Shown piece after piece: positions 1-10,365 of a stretch of 64,000 nt of DNA. This stretch comes from Pseudarthrobacter sp. W1I19 (GTDB lineage: Bacteria; Actinomycetota; Actinomycetes; Actinomycetales; Micrococcaceae). Where the stretch lies: positions 2,542,001-2,606,000 of the forward strand of contig NZ_JAUSZR010000001.1 of assembly GCF_030817835.1 (NCBI RefSeq), read 5' to 3'. Positions within the stretch are counted from its first letter, which is position 1, and each line of letters starts with the position of its first letter. Under the pieces are notes generated by a model. It did no database searches. It was not told the origin of the DNA and worked only from the letters and a program-made list of their open reading frames with translations. A program made the position numbers and the translations under genes.

Positions 1-407
1 AAGCGCTCCAGCTCGGATATCTCCACCGGAGGTGGGGCGTCGGGTTTCCGAGGTCTACCTTTAGGCTTCGGGCGCAAGGCTTCCGCGCCTTCGCGACGAT
101 AGACCTGCGCCCACGTCCTCAGGAGCACCGGCGAGGACAAACCAGCCTCCACTGCCAGGTCCGTCGCGCTCTCACCCGCGAGGAACCGTTCCACCAACGC
201 GAGCTTGAAATCGAACGAGTACGACCGTTTCGTCGGTTTGGTCACCAGCGCTCCTTCACCATGGATCTTCCACCGCCGATGAAGCCTCTTGACGGGCCAG
301 CGGGACACGCCCAGCAAGGTGGCTGTCGCCGTATCCGCAAAGCCTCTCTCAAACCACGCTACAGCGGCCTGGCGCTGATCCTCGGTTAACGAACTGTTTG
401 CACGCAA
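1..407 (-). CDS. IS3-family (IS150-like) transposase OrfA, partial
   Basis: Reading leftward from a TTG at 407 gives an open frame of about 135 codons that runs off the window edge, so the C-terminus is not seen. The product has two helix-turn-helix units: one around residues 8-45 (TEDQRQAAVAWFERGF, then GVSRWPVKRLHRRW) and a second around 58-100 (SYSFDFKLALVERFLAGES, then AGLSSPVLLRTW), followed by a basic KPKGRPRKP stretch. This layout is typical of OrfA of the IS150 group, which binds the element ends and is fused to the OrfB integrase by frameshifting. A GGGGAG Shine-Dalgarno lies 5 nt before the TTG, inside an inverted repeat. It is oriented with pyk. The family call is from motif memory, and intactness of the element is unknown. 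Confidence 0.75.
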   Translation of the reverse strand, partial: MRANSSLTEDQRQAAVAWFERGFADTATATLLGVSRWPVKRLHRRWKIHGEGALVTKPTKRSYSFDFKLALVERFLAGESATDLAVEAGLSSPVLLRTWAQVYRREGAEALRPKPKGRPRKPDAPPPVEISELER

Positions 408-462
408 AACTGCTCCCCAGCGTTGTAACTGAATTTCTCAGTCCAACTTCTGGGGAGCAGTT
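408..462 (-). repeat. Inverted repeat covering the transposase ribosome-binding site
   Basis: AACTGCTCCCCAG (408-420) and CTGGGGAGCAGTT (450-462) are perfect 13-bp arms with a 29-bp spacer just inside the IS end. The GGGGAG Shine-Dalgarno of the transposase lies in one arm, so a transcript entering from pyk could fold and hide it. Confidence 0.75.
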
Positions 463-497
463 CAAACCGGCGGGGGTCCTTTTCCGTGTCAGAAAGC

Positions 498-1988
498 CTA
501 GGCCTTCTTCTTTCGTTCCGGCCAGGGGCCGAGCTTTTCCTTGTTGCTGGCGACTTCACCGGCGCGCGTGGAGTCGGCCAGGTCGCCTACCTTGTGCACC
601 TTCAGCGAGTTCGTGGAACCGGCTTTTCCGGGAGGGGAACCGGCGGCGATGACCACCAGGTCACCGTCCTCAACCAGTCCCATCTCCATGAGGCTGCGGT
701 CCACCTGTGCGGTCATGGCGTCAGTGTGGTCAACCATCTGCACCAGCACCGGCTGGATGCCCCAGGTCAGCGCCAGCTGGTTCCAGACCTGCTCCACCGG
801 AGTAAAGGCGAAGACCGGCTTGATCGGCCGCAGGCGGGACAGGCGGCGGGCTGAGTCGCCGGACTGGGTGAACGCACAGATGTACTTGGCGTCCAGCTGG
901 TCGGCGATTTCGACGGCGGCACGGGTGATGGCGCCACCGCGGGTCTTGGGCTTGGTACCCAGCGGGGGGACGCGCTCCAGGCCGTGAACCTCGGTGGATT
1001 CGATGATCCGGGCCATGACCTTGACGGTTTCGATCGGGTACTTGCCCACGCTGGTCTCGCCGGAGAGCATCACAGCGTCAGCACCATCAAGCACAGCGTT
1101 GGCACAGTCAGATGCCTCGGCGCGGGTGGGGCGCGGGTTGTCGATCATGGATTCCAGCACCTGGGTTGCCACGATGACCGGTTTGGCCCAGCGGCGGGCC
1201 AGTTCGATGGCGCGCTTCTGCACGATCGGCACTTCCTCCAGCGGAAGCTCCACACCAAGGTCGCCACGGGCCACCATGATGGCATCGAAGGCGTCGATGA
1301 TCTCGGGCAGCTGCTCCACGGCCTGCGGCTTTTCGATCTTGGCGATCACCGGCACGCGGCGGCCTTCTTCGTCCATGATCTCGTGGACGCGCCGGATGTC
1401 GGAGGCGTCGCGCACGAAGGACAGTGCCACCAGGTCAACACCGCGGCGCATGGCCCAGCGGAGGTCGTCCTCATCCTTTTCGCTCAGCGCGGGGACGTTG
1501 ACAGCCACACCCGGAAGGTTGATGCCCTTGTTGTTGGACACCATGCCGCCCACGGTCACTTCGGCGACCACCTTGACGTCGTCGACGGCCGTGGCGCGCA
1601 GGGCCACCTTGCCGTCGTCGATCAGCAGCGCGTCCCCCACGTTGACGTCCTCGGTGAGGCTCTTCAGCGTGGTGGAGCAGATGTCCTTGGTGCCGGGAAC
1701 GTCCTCGGTGGTGATGGTGAAGGTGTCACCCACGGCAAGGGCGTGCGGGCCGTCCACGAACCGGCCCAGGCGGATTTTGGGTCCCTGGAGGTCGGCCATG
1801 ATGGCCACAGCCTTGCCAAGATCGGCGGCTGCCTTCCGGACGTTTTCGTAGGTGTTGTCATGCACGGTGTAGTCGCCGTGGCTCATGTTCATACGAGCAA
1901 CGTCAACACCGGCTTCCAGCACCGCGAGGGTGTTTTCATAGCTGGCAATTGCCGGGCCGAACGTAGCCACAATTTTAGCGCGTCTCAT
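498..1988 (-). CDS. pyk: Pyruvate kinase
   Basis: Converts phosphoenolpyruvate and ADP to pyruvate and ATP in the last step of glycolysis; cytosolic. The 496-residue length is normal for bacteria. Visible motifs are the N-terminal ARMNMSHGD (about 31-39), the KIEKPQAVEQL active-site lysine segment, the metal-binding MVARGDLGVELP, and the long VIVATQVLESMI...PTRAEASDCANAVLDG signature followed by LSGETSVGKYP. The ATG start at 1988 follows AGGTAT, a weak ribosome-binding site. It lies 64 bp downstream of gltD on the same strand and may be partly cotranscribed. An IS3-family element ends 33 bp beyond the stop and appears to have removed half of the terminator. Confidence 0.97.
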   Translation of the reverse strand: MRRAKIVATFGPAIASYENTLAVLEAGVDVARMNMSHGDYTVHDNTYENVRKAAADLGKAVAIMADLQGPKIRLGRFVDGPHALAVGDTFTITTEDVPGTKDICSTTLKSLTEDVNVGDALLIDDGKVALRATAVDDVKVVAEVTVGGMVSNNKGINLPGVAVNVPALSEKDEDDLRWAMRRGVDLVALSFVRDASDIRRVHEIMDEEGRRVPVIAKIEKPQAVEQLPEIIDAFDAIMVARGDLGVELPLEEVPIVQKRAIELARRWAKPVIVATQVLESMIDNPRPTRAEASDCANAVLDGADAVMLSGETSVGKYPIETVKVMARIIESTEVHGLERVPPLGTKPKTRGGAITRAAVEIADQLDAKYICAFTQSGDSARRLSRLRPIKPVFAFTPVEQVWNQLALTWGIQPVLVQMVDHTDAMTAQVDRSLMEMGLVEDGDLVVIAAGSPPGKAGSTNSLKVHKVGDLADSTRAGEVASNKEKLGPWPERKKKA

Positions 1989-2052
1989 ATACCTACCCTA
2001 TTGGTCTCTTGCATTGGTTAAGTTGTCGAAGAGGTGAACCCTCGGTGCAGCT

Positions 2053-3510
2053 CTAGAGGACGGCGATGGCCCGGTCGGTAGGCGCCACAGGAGCCGGCAG
2101 GATGGTGCTGCCCATCAGGTACTTGTCCACGGCTGCGGCGGCGGCGCGTCCTTCGGCGATGGCCCACACGATGAGGGACTGTCCGCGGCCAGCGTCGCCG
2201 GCCACGAAGACACCCTCGGTGTTGGTCATGTAGTAGCCGTCGCGGGACACGTTGCCGCGGCCGTCGAACTCGGCATGCACTTGTTCGGTGATGCCCGCAG
2301 GCTCCGCACCGGTGAAGCCCAGGGACAGGAACACCAGGTCAGCGGGGATGATCCGTTCGGTGCCGGCCTTGGGCAGGCGCTTGCCGTCCACGAATTCCGT
2401 CTCGGCAACCTTGACGCCGGTCAGCTTGCCGTTTTCGCCCACGAACTCCACGGTGGAGGCAAGGTAGGTCCGCTCGCCGCCTTCCTCATGAGCGCTGGCA
2501 ACTTCGAACAGCGTGGGGAACGTCGGCCAGGGCTGGTGGCTGGCACGCTCGGCCGGCGGCTGCTTGCCGATGGCAAGGGTGGTCACCGAAGCAGCGCCGT
2601 GGCGGTGGGCGGTACCCAGGCAGTCCGCACCGGTATCGCCGCCGCCCAGGATCACCACGTGCTTGCCCTGCGCATGGATCTGGTTCTCCACCTGCTCCCC
2701 CGCAACAGCGCGGTTGGCCGGCACCAGGTAATCCATGGCGAAGTGCACGCCGTCGAAGTCGCGGCCCGGGATGGGCAGGTCGCGCGGGACGGTGGCACCG
2801 GTGCAGACCACGACGGCGTCATAGCGCCTGCGCAACTGCTCCCAGGTCACGTCCGTGCCCACGTTCACACCGGTACGGAAGCGGGTACCTTCCGACTTCA
2901 TCTGCTCGATGCGGCGGTCAACCTGCTCTTTTTCCATCTTGAAATCGGGGATGCCGTACCGCAGCAGGCCGCCGATCTTGTCGTCCCGCTCGTACACGGC
3001 AACGGTGTGGCCCACCCGGGTCAGCTGCTGCGCCACGGCCAACCCGGCAGGGCCGGAGCCGACGACGGCAACGGTCTTTCCGGTCAGGCGTGCCGGCGGC
3101 AGGGGGCTGACCCAGCCGTTGTCCCAGGCTTCGTCGATGATGGAAACTTCCACCTGCTTGATGGTCACGGCGGGCTGGTTGATGCCCAGCACGCAGGACG
3201 CCTCGCACGGAGCGGGGCACAAACGGCCGGTGAACTCCGGGAAGTTGTTGGTGGCGTGCAGGCGCTCGATCGCTTCCTCGCCCTTGTCCCGCCACATGAG
3301 GTCGTTCCACTCGGGAATGAGGTTCCCCAGCGGGCAGCCCTGGTGGCAGAAGGGGACGCCACAGTCCATGCAGCGTCCGGCCTGCGCCTTCAGCGTGCCC
3401 TTTTCCTGCGCCTCGTACACTTCCTTCCAGTCCATGATGCGGACCGGAACGGGACGGCGCGGCTGGGTTTCGCGCTGACGTACTTTCAAAAATCCGCGTG
3501 GATCAGCCAC
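2053..3510 (-). CDS. gltD: Glutamate synthase (NADPH) small subunit
   Basis: Passes electrons from NADPH through FAD to the large subunit for glutamate synthesis from glutamine and 2-oxoglutarate. The 485 residues begin with Fe-S cysteine clusters ([17 protein letters not shown] near 47-63 and CPAPCEASC near 97-105), followed by two Rossmann folds: [15 protein letters not shown] near 150 for FAD and [15 protein letters not shown] near 286 for NADPH. The GTG start at 3508-3510 overlaps the end of gltB by 8 bp, so translation is coupled. Length and motifs match the alpha-proteobacterial/actinobacterial NADPH-type enzyme. Confidence 0.97.
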   Translation of the reverse strand: MADPRGFLKVRQRETQPRRPVPVRIMDWKEVYEAQEKGTLKAQAGRCMDCGVPFCHQGCPLGNLIPEWNDLMWRDKGEEAIERLHATNNFPEFTGRLCPAPCEASCVLGINQPAVTIKQVEVSIIDEAWDNGWVSPLPPARLTGKTVAVVGSGPAGLAVAQQLTRVGHTVAVYERDDKIGGLLRYGIPDFKMEKEQVDRRIEQMKSEGTRFRTGVNVGTDVTWEQLRRRYDAVVVCTGATVPRDLPIPGRDFDGVHFAMDYLVPANRAVAGEQVENQIHAQGKHVVILGGGDTGADCLGTAHRHGAASVTTLAIGKQPPAERASHQPWPTFPTLFEVASAHEEGGERTYLASTVEFVGENGKLTGVKVAETEFVDGKRLPKAGTERIIPADLVFLSLGFTGAEPAGITEQVHAEFDGRGNVSRDGYYMTNTEGVFVAGDAGRGQSLIVWAIAEGRAAAAAVDKYLMGSTILPAPVAPTDRAIAVL

Positions 3511-6500
3511 CGGTTACCTCCAGGATTCGAGACCACACTTCTTCGCCGTCGGGGTCCAGGCCCTCTTCAATAGCGTCGAGGCGGGTTTGCAGCACGGCCG
3601 CGTAGTCCCGCGGCAGCACCTTGGTAATGCGGGCAGCGGTGTCATCGAAGTTCTCGAGGAGGCGCGCCGCCAGCTGGGAGTCAGTTTCTTCAACGTGCTT
3701 GACCAGGAGTCCATGCACGATGTCGCGGTCCTCGGCGTCCAGCTCGCGGAGCTGGAGTTCACCGGACTGCAGGGCGTCCTTGTTGACCTTGGCAGTGTCC
3801 AGGTCCAGGACGTAGGCGGTGCCGCCGGACATGCCGGCACCGAAGTTGCGTCCGGTGCGGCCGATGATCAGCGTCTGGCCGCCGGTCATGTACTCGCAGC
3901 CGTGGTCGCCGATGCCTTCGACGACAGCGGTGGCACCCGAGTTGCGGACCAGGAAGCGTTCGCCCACCTGTCCGCGCAGGAACATCTCGCCGCTGGTGGC
4001 GCCGTAGCCGATCACGTTGCCGGCGATGACGTTCGTCTCGGCCTTGAACACGTTGGTGCGGTCCGGCCGGACGATGATGCGGCCGCCGGAAAGGCCCTTG
4101 CCCACGTAGTCGTTCGAGTCGCCGAACAGCCGCAGGGTGATACCTGCGGGCAGGAAGGCGCCCAGGGACTGGCCGGCGGTACCGCTCAGGGTGACATCGA
4201 TGGTGTCCGTGGCCAGGACGTCCGTGCCGAACGTCTTGGTGACCACGTGCCCCAGCATGGTGCCCACGGAACGGTCCGTGTTGATCACGTCTACGGAGAT
4301 CTTCACCGGGCTGCGGTCCGTCAGGGCCTCAGTGGCCATGGTGATGAGCCGCTGGTCGAAGTGCTTGTCCAGCTCGTGGTTCTGGCCGGTCATGTTCCGC
4401 AGCGGGGCGTCGTCGTCGAACTCCAGCCCGTGCAGGATGGGATCCAGGTCCAGGCCGTCGGCCTTCCAGTGGTTGATCGCCTCGCGGGCATCCAGTACCT
4501 CGGCGTGGCCGATGGCCTCTTCCAGGCTGCGGAAGCCCAGCTCGGCCAGGATCTCGCGGACTTCCTCGGCAAGGAACTCGAAGAAGTTGACCACGAACTC
4601 CGGCTTGCCGCTGAAGCGTGCCCGCAGTTCCGGGTTCTGGGTGGCAACACCCACGGGGCAGGTGTCCAGGTGGCAGACGCGCATCATGATGCAGCCTTCC
4701 ACCACCAGCGGTGCGGTGGCGAAACCGAACTCTTCGCCGCCGAGCAGCGCGGCGATGACCACGTCGCGGCCGGTCTTCAGCTGGCCGTCAACCTGCACTA
4801 CCACGCGGTCGCGCAGGCCGTTGAGCATCAGCGTCTGCTGGGTCTCGGCCAGGCCAAGCTCCCACGGGACACCGGCGTGCTTGAGCGAGTTCAGCGGCGA
4901 GGCGCCGGTTCCGCCGTCGTGCCCGGAAACGAGTACGACGTCGGCCTTCGCCTTGGTCACGCCGGACGCCACAGTGCCGATCCCGACTTCCGAGACGAGC
5001 TTGACGTGCACGCGGGCCGAGGGGTTGGCGCGCTTGGCATCGTAGATCAGCTGCGCCAGGTCCTCGATCGAGTAGATGTCGTGGTGCGGGGGCGGGGAGA
5101 TGAGTCCGACGCCGGGGGTCGAGTGCCGGGTCCGGGCCACCCACGGGTAGACCTTCTGCGCCATCAGCTGGCCGCCTTCGCCGGGCTTTGCGCCCTGCGC
5201 CATCTTGATCTGGATGTCGTCGGCGTTGGTCAGGTACAGGCTGGTGACGCCGAAGCGGCCCGAGGCGATCTGCTTGACGGCGGACCGGCGCTTGGGGTCG
5301 AGCAGGCGGTCCACATCCTCGCCGCCTTCACCGGTGTTGGACTTGCCGCCCAGCTGGTTCATGGCGATAGCCAGCGTCTCGTGGGCCTCCTGGGAGATGG
5401 AGCCGTAGCTCATCGCACCGGTGGAGAACCGCTTGACGATGCTGGAGACAGGCTCCACTTCCTCGAGCGGAACTGGCGGGCGCTCGTTCTTGAACTTGAG
5501 CAGGCCGCGGAGGGTCATCAGGTTGGTGGACTGGTCGTCCACGCCCCTGGTGTAGGCCTTGAAGATGTCGTAGCGGCGCTCACGCGTGGCGTGCTGCAGC
5601 CGGAAGACCGTCTCCGGGTTGAACAGGTGCGGCTCGCCGTCGCGGCGCCACTGGTACTCGCCGCCGCCCAGGAGCGGGCGGTGGGGCTGCTCGATGCCGC
5701 CCTCGGGGTAGGCCATCTGGTGGCGTGCGGAAACTTCGGCCGCGATGACGTCCAGGCCCACGCCGCCCAGCTGGGAATGCGTGCCGGCGAAGAATTCGTC
5801 CACCAGCTCCTGTCCCAGGCCAAGTGCCTCGAACGTCTGCGCGCCGGTGTAGGACGCCACGGTGGAGATGCCCATCTTGGACATGATCTTCAGGACGCCC
5901 TTGCCCAGGCCCTTAATGAGGTTGTAGACGCCGTCCTGCGGGGTGACGCCGGTGACGTCGCCGGCAGCAATCAGCTGCTCCACGGATTCCATGGCCAGGT
6001 ACGGGTTGACGGCGGATGCGCCGTAACCGATCAGGACTGCAACGTGGTGCGTCTCGCGGACGTCGCCGGCCTCGACCACCAGGGCGGTCTTGGTGCGGTT
6101 GGCGCTGCGGAGCAGGTGGTGGTGGACGGCACTGACCAGCAGCAGGGACGGGATGGGCGCCCACTGCGCGTTGGAGTCGCGGTCGGACAGCACGATGTAC
6201 TGCACGCCGCGGTTGATGGCGCCGGAAACCTGCTCGCAGATTTCCGTGAGCCGGGCGCGGAGCGCGTTCTCGCCGCCTTCGGGGCGGTACAGGCCACGGA
6301 CCTTCATGGCCACGCGGTTGCCGTCTGCGTCCTCGATGTTGGCGATCTTGGCGAGCTGGTCGTTGTTGATCACCGGGAACGGCAACTGGACCTGGGGCTG
6401 GCGTACCTGCTTGGTGTCCAGGAGGTTGCCGTTGGGGCCGATGGCACAGGTCAGCGACGTGACGAGTTCTTCACGGATGGCGTCCAGCGGCGGGTTGGTC

Positions 6501-8116
6501 ACCTGCGCGAAGGACTGCACGAAGTAGTCAAAGAGCAGCCGGGGGCGCTTGGACAGTACGGCCACCGGAGTGTCCGAGCCCATGGCACCGAGGGGTTCGG
6601 CGCCGGTGCGGGCCATCGGGCCCAGCAGGATCTTCAGTTCCTCGGTGGTGTAGCCGAAGGTCCGCTGGCGGATGTTCACGGACGCAGCCGTGTGGACCAC
6701 GTGCTCACGCTCGGGAAGCTCGTTGAGGTCGATCAGGTTGTCCTTGACCCACTCCGCCCACGGGTTGGCGGCGGCAACTTCGGCCTTGACCTCTTCGTCG
6801 TCAATGATGCGGCCGGCTTCGGTGTCCACCAGGAACATCTTGCCCGGGGACACGCGGCCCTTCTTGACCACCTTGGAGGGTTCGACGTCGATCACGCCCA
6901 CCTCGGAGGCGAAGACGATCAGGCCGTCTTCGGTGATCCAGAAGCGGCCGGGGCGCAGGCCGTTGCGGTCAAGGGTGGCGCCCACGAGGTTGCCGTCAGT
7001 GAAGGAAACAGCTGCGGGGCCGTCCCACGGCTCCATCAGCAGGGAGTGGTACTCGTAGAACGCACGCCGTGCCGGATCCATGGTGGCGTGGTTTTCCCAG
7101 GCCTCGGGGATCATCATCATGATCGAGTGCGTGATGGGGCGGCCGGAGAGCCAGAGCAGCTCGGCTACCTCATCGAAGGACGCGGAGTCGGAGGCACCCG
7201 GGGTGCAGATGGGGTACAGCTCTTCCGGCGAGTCACCCAGCAGCGGGTTGGCGAGCTGGGACTGGCGGGCGCGCATCCAGTTCCGGTTGCCCTTGACGGT
7301 GTTGATCTCACCGTTGTGGGCGATGGTGCGGAACGGCTGGGCCAGCGGCCAGGACGGGAAGGTGTTGGTGGAGAAGCGGGAGTGGACGATCGCCAGCTTG
7401 GTCTTGAACCGCTTGTCCGAGAGGTCCGGGTAGAACGGCTCCAGCTGGGCGGTGGTGAGCATGCCCTTGTAGACGATGGTCCGCGAGGACAGCGACGGGA
7501 AGTACACGCCGAACTTGTTCTGGGCACGCTTGCGGATGCGCCAGGCGCGCGAGTCCAGTTCGTTGCGGTCCAGTTCCTCGCCGGTGGCGGATGCCAGGAA
7601 GGGCTGGGAGAAGTAGGGCATGCAGGCACGCGCCATGGCACCGACGAGGTCGGCCACAATGGGCACCTCGCGCCAGCCGAGGACCTTCAGGCCCTCGTCA
7701 GCCGCAAGGCCTTCGATTCCGGCTTTCGCGGCGTCGGCTTCGCGCTGCTCGGCGGGAAGGAACGCCGTACCAGCCACGTACTGGCCCGGTGCAGGAAGTT
7801 CGAACTCGGTGACCGCACGGAAGAACTCATCCGGGATCTGCATGAGGAGGCCTGCGCCGTCACCGGTGCCTTCGTCCGCACCCACGGCACCGCGGTGCTC
7901 GAGGTTGCGCAGGGCGGTGAGGGCAGCGTCCACGATGTCGTAGCCGGGTTCGCCGCGGAGGGTGGCGATAATCGCAAGACCGCAGGCGTCCTTCTCCTGC
8001 TCGGGGTTGTACAACCCGCTGGCCTCCGGCAAGGCCGCAAAGCGCTTGAACGGCGACATGGCAGTCTCAGGCTGATCCGGTTCAGACCAGCTGGGAGTGT
8101 GAAGAGTTTGGGTCAT
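3503..8116 (-). CDS. gltB: Glutamate synthase (NADPH) large subunit
   Basis: This 1537-residue enzyme carries the N-terminal class II glutaminase domain, the central and FMN-binding synthase domains, and the C-terminal GXGXG beta-helix. The nucleophilic cysteine is in [10 protein letters not shown] near residue 43, so a short propeptide is probably removed. The [3Fe-4S] cysteines are visible as CHLDTCPVG and the preceding MMRVC. The frame stays open to 8188, but I chose the ATG at 8116 (product begins [10 protein letters not shown]) because AGGAAGGA lies 10 nt upstream; the longer start has no such signal. It forms an operon with the overlapping gltD and is preceded by a 263-bp non-coding gap. 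Confidence 0.96.
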   Translation of the reverse strand: MTQTLHTPSWSEPDQPETAMSPFKRFAALPEASGLYNPEQEKDACGLAIIATLRGEPGYDIVDAALTALRNLEHRGAVGADEGTGDGAGLLMQIPDEFFRAVTEFELPAPGQYVAGTAFLPAEQREADAAKAGIEGLAADEGLKVLGWREVPIVADLVGAMARACMPYFSQPFLASATGEELDRNELDSRAWRIRKRAQNKFGVYFPSLSSRTIVYKGMLTTAQLEPFYPDLSDKRFKTKLAIVHSRFSTNTFPSWPLAQPFRTIAHNGEINTVKGNRNWMRARQSQLANPLLGDSPEELYPICTPGASDSASFDEVAELLWLSGRPITHSIMMMIPEAWENHATMDPARRAFYEYHSLLMEPWDGPAAVSFTDGNLVGATLDRNGLRPGRFWITEDGLIVFASEVGVIDVEPSKVVKKGRVSPGKMFLVDTEAGRIIDDEEVKAEVAAANPWAEWVKDNLIDLNELPEREHVVHTAASVNIRQRTFGYTTEELKILLGPMARTGAEPLGAMGSDTPVAVLSKRPRLLFDYFVQSFAQVTNPPLDAIREELVTSLTCAIGPNGNLLDTKQVRQPQVQLPFPVINNDQLAKIANIEDADGNRVAMKVRGLYRPEGGENALRARLTEICEQVSGAINRGVQYIVLSDRDSNAQWAPIPSLLLVSAVHHHLLRSANRTKTALVVEAGDVRETHHVAVLIGYGASAVNPYLAMESVEQLIAAGDVTGVTPQDGVYNLIKGLGKGVLKIMSKMGISTVASYTGAQTFEALGLGQELVDEFFAGTHSQLGGVGLDVIAAEVSARHQMAYPEGGIEQPHRPLLGGGEYQWRRDGEPHLFNPETVFRLQHATRERRYDIFKAYTRGVDDQSTNLMTLRGLLKFKNERPPVPLEEVEPVSSIVKRFSTGAMSYGSISQEAHETLAIAMNQLGGKSNTGEGGEDVDRLLDPKRRSAVKQIASGRFGVTSLYLTNADDIQIKMAQGAKPGEGGQLMAQKVYPWVARTRHSTPGVGLISPPPHHDIYSIEDLAQLIYDAKRANPSARVHVKLVSEVGIGTVASGVTKAKADVVLVSGHDGGTGASPLNSLKHAGVPWELGLAETQQTLMLNGLRDRVVVQVDGQLKTGRDVVIAALLGGEEFGFATAPLVVEGCIMMRVCHLDTCPVGVATQNPELRARFSGKPEFVVNFFEFLAEEVREILAELGFRSLEEAIGHAEVLDAREAINHWKADGLDLDPILHGLEFDDDAPLRNMTGQNHELDKHFDQRLITMATEALTDRSPVKISVDVINTDRSVGTMLGHVVTKTFGTDVLATDTIDVTLSGTAGQSLGAFLPAGITLRLFGDSNDYVGKGLSGGRIIVRPDRTNVFKAETNVIAGNVIGYGATSGEMFLRGQVGERFLVRNSGATAVVEGIGDHGCEYMTGGQTLIIGRTGRNFGAGMSGGTAYVLDLDTAKVNKDALQSGELQLRELDAEDRDIVHGLLVKHVEETDSQLAARLLENFDDTAARITKVLPRDYAAVLQTRLDAIEEGLDPDGEEVWSRILEVTGG

Positions 8117-8379
8117 GGGAGACGTCCTTCCTCCTGATCGTGCGTATGGAAGGGACACCGTTGGCCCCACTCGTCGGGCGCCGCTCACATGGGCACAACA
8201 AAGTGTTACTTACTGGAAATTGTAGGTCAGCCCGGCCTGCTGAACTAACGGTTACGCAGGCCCCTGCCCAGGGCTTCATCTGACAGCAACTCTATGCTGT
8301 ACAGATTGGGCCCCATGCCACGACACTGTGGTTTTCGGGAGCTTCGAGCGGTGGCTCTGCTGCCCTTTGGGCCGGCGGT
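8117..8379. other. Intergenic region upstream of gltB and downstream of lgt
   Basis: This 263-bp gap must hold the gltB promoter; a possible -10 TACAAT lies on the minus strand at about 8217-8222, without a convincing -35. A short inverted repeat (ACAGCA, 6-nt gap, TGCTGT) sits near 8283-8300. I see no gene, no poly-U terminator for lgt, and no clear nitrogen-regulator site. Confidence 0.4.
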
Positions 8380-9534
8380 TTACTTGCTGGTGCCGGCCTC
8401 CGGTGCGGCTCCTGTGGCTGAACTGCCGGAATGTCCGGCAGCCGTTGCATCCTGTCCCGGCTTGACGCCGGCCGGTGCTGCCGAGGCCTCTTCCGCGGGG
8501 ACGGAATCGGGCCTGGAACCGCTCTGGTTATCAGGGAGATTATCACGCCATTCACTATCTGAGACAACAGGGTCCGTATCACGGACCGAATCGCCAGTGC
8601 CTGTTACGGCTTCCCCGCCTTGTTTTTCTGCAGGTTCCCGGCCCGGCAGGTAGGGGCTGTCGGCGTCCGCCCGCTTCTTCAATCCCAGCAGGATGAACGC
8701 CGCCAGTGCGGCCAGGAAAACGAAGATGCTGGTCCAGACATTCAGCCGGGTGGTGATGCCGAACAGCGAGATCTGCTCGGCATCGTCGATGCGCATGGCT
8801 TCAATCCAGACCCGGCCCAGGGTGTAGTACATGGCGTAGAGCCAGAACAGCCTGCTGCGGCGGAAGTTGAACTTCCGGTCCAGGGCAAGCAGGATGACGA
8901 CGCCGGCCAGGTTCCACAGCGATTCGTACAGGAACGTAGGGTGGAACAGGGTGTCCGCGGCCACTCCGGCGGGGAAGTTGGGGTTGTCAGCGTCGATCTG
9001 CAGCCCCCACGGCAGGGTGGTGGGCCCGCCGAAAAGTTCCTGGTTGAAGTAGTTGCCCCAACGGCCCACGGCCTGGGCGAGCAGCAGCCCGGGGGCGGCG
9101 GCGTCGAGGAAGGCGCTGAGCTTGACGCCGCTGCGGCGGCAGCCGATCCACGCACCCACCACGCCAAGGACCACGGCGCCCCAGATGCCCAGGCCGCCGC
9201 GCTGGATCTGCGGGATCAGGGAGAGGTCGCCGGTGCCGTCAAAGCCGGGGCCGAAGTAGGCGTCCGGCGACGACACCACGTGGTAGAGCCGGCCGCCGAT
9301 GATGCCGAACGGGATGGCCCAGACCACGATGTCCCAGACGCTGCCTTCAGGCGCGCCGCGCTTGGCCCAGCGGACCGACGTGAGCCACAGGCCCACCACG
9401 ATGCCGGCCAGGATGCACAGGGCGTAGGCGTGGATGCGCAGCGTTCCCCATGGCAGGGGAATATCGAACCCGGACCAGTCCGGGCTGGGAATACTGGCCG
9501 GCACCAGGGCCGCCGCCTGAAGGAGCGTCTGCAT
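8380..9534 (-). CDS. lgt: Prolipoprotein diacylglyceryl transferase
   Basis: Transfers diacylglycerol from phosphatidylglycerol to the lipobox cysteine of prolipoproteins; multi-pass membrane enzyme. The Lgt signature GRWGNYFNQELFGGPT is present near residues 150-165, and several hydrophobic segments fill residues 25-285. The last ~95 residues form a charged, Ser/Asp/Ala-rich cytoplasmic tail beyond the core, a common extension in actinobacteria. The ATG start is 3 bp after the trpA stop, so it is the distal gene of the trp operon, an arrangement also known in mycobacteria. Confidence 0.95.
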   Translation of the reverse strand: MQTLLQAAALVPASIPSPDWSGFDIPLPWGTLRIHAYALCILAGIVVGLWLTSVRWAKRGAPEGSVWDIVVWAIPFGIIGGRLYHVVSSPDAYFGPGFDGTGDLSLIPQIQRGGLGIWGAVVLGVVGAWIGCRRSGVKLSAFLDAAAPGLLLAQAVGRWGNYFNQELFGGPTTLPWGLQIDADNPNFPAGVAADTLFHPTFLYESLWNLAGVVILLALDRKFNFRRSRLFWLYAMYYTLGRVWIEAMRIDDAEQISLFGITTRLNVWTSIFVFLAALAAFILLGLKKRADADSPYLPGREPAEKQGGEAVTGTGDSVRDTDPVVSDSEWRDNLPDNQSGSRPDSVPAEEASAAPAGVKPGQDATAAGHSGSSATGAAPEAGTSK

Positions 9535-9537
9535 GGA

Positions 9538-10365
9538 TCAGGCTTCTTCCCTGGTCAGGCCGGTTTCCCTGGCCAGTCCCGTGCTCAGGTCCTTGGTGAG
9601 GGCAGCCACGGCGTCCACGCCGCCGTCGCGGATGGCGGCCACCAGCGCGGTGCCCACGATCACGCCTTCTGCGTAGGCCGCGATCTCGCGGACCTGTTCG
9701 GCATTGGAGACGCCCAGCCCAACACACACGCGCTCGGCGCCGGCAGCATGCGCTGCAGCCACCACATCATTGGCAGCCGTGCTCACGGACGTCCGGGCGC
9801 CCGTGACACCCATGATGGACACGGCGTACACGAAGCCGCGGCTTGCATCCACGGTGCGCTGCATGCGCTCAGTGGTGGAGGACGGCGCCACCAGGAACAC
9901 GCGGTCCAGGCCGTACTTGTCCGAGGCTTCCATCCACTCGGCTGCCTCGTCCGGGATGAGGTCCGGGGTGATGAGGCCGGCGCCGCCCGCTTCGGCCAGG
10001 CGCCGGGAGAACTCGTCCACTCCCATCCGGATCACCGGATTCCAATAGGTCATCACCAGGACGGCGGCATCGGTTTTGCTGGTGATGCCTGCCACCACGT
10101 CAAAGACCTGGCGCACGTGGAAGCCCTTGGCCAGGGCCTCGGTGGTGGCAGCCTGGATCACCTGGCCGTCCATCACGGGGTCCGAGTACGGGATGCCGAT
10201 CTCGATGAGGTCGGCGCCGTTCTCCGCAAGGGCGATACCGGCGGCGATGGTCTCCTCCACGCTGGGGTAGCCGGCGGGAAGGTAGCCGATGAGGGCGGCC
10301 CGGCCTTCGGCGCGTGCCTTGTCAATGGCCGCGGCCGACTTGCTGGTGGTCTGTGCAGTGCTCAC
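9538..10365 (-). CDS. trpA: Tryptophan synthase alpha subunit
   Basis: Cleaves indole-3-glycerol phosphate to indole, which tunnels to TrpB. The 275-residue TIM barrel shows the catalytic region [16 protein letters not shown] near 58-73 (catalytic Glu and Asp) and the phosphate-binding GVTGARTS near 188. The frame opens further upstream to 10428, but the GTG at 10365 (VSTAQTTSK) has a purine-rich GAGGGGGAG just upstream and overlaps the trpB stop as GTGA, so I take that start. The length is close to the usual 265-270. Confidence 0.95.
   Translation of the reverse strand: MSTAQTTSKSAAAIDKARAEGRAALIGYLPAGYPSVEETIAAGIALAENGADLIEIGIPYSDPVMDGQVIQAATTEALAKGFHVRQVFDVVAGITSKTDAAVLVMTYWNPVIRMGVDEFSRRLAEAGGAGLITPDLIPDEAAEWMEASDKYGLDRVFLVAPSSTTERMQRTVDASRGFVYAVSIMGVTGARTSVSTAANDVVAAAHAAGAERVCVGLGVSNAEQVREIAAYAEGVIVGTALVAAIRDGGVDAVAALTKDLSTGLARETGLTREEA

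Larger units (their letters stand above)
1..464 (-). mobile_element. IS3-family insertion sequence, one end only
   Basis: Read on the minus strand, the element begins TGAACTGCTCCCCAGAAG at 464. This has the TG start expected of IS3-family terminal inverted repeats and a CTGCTCCCCAGAAGTTGGAC core I associate with actinobacterial IS150-like elements. The boundary lies 33 bp downstream of the pyk stop. The other end, OrfB and the target duplication are outside the window. Confidence 0.7.

Noticed and set aside
3587..8137. A 1516-codon open frame on the plus strand
   Set aside because: It is antisense to gltB and results from high-GC codon bias; the product has no recognisable domain, while gltB is complete on the other strand.
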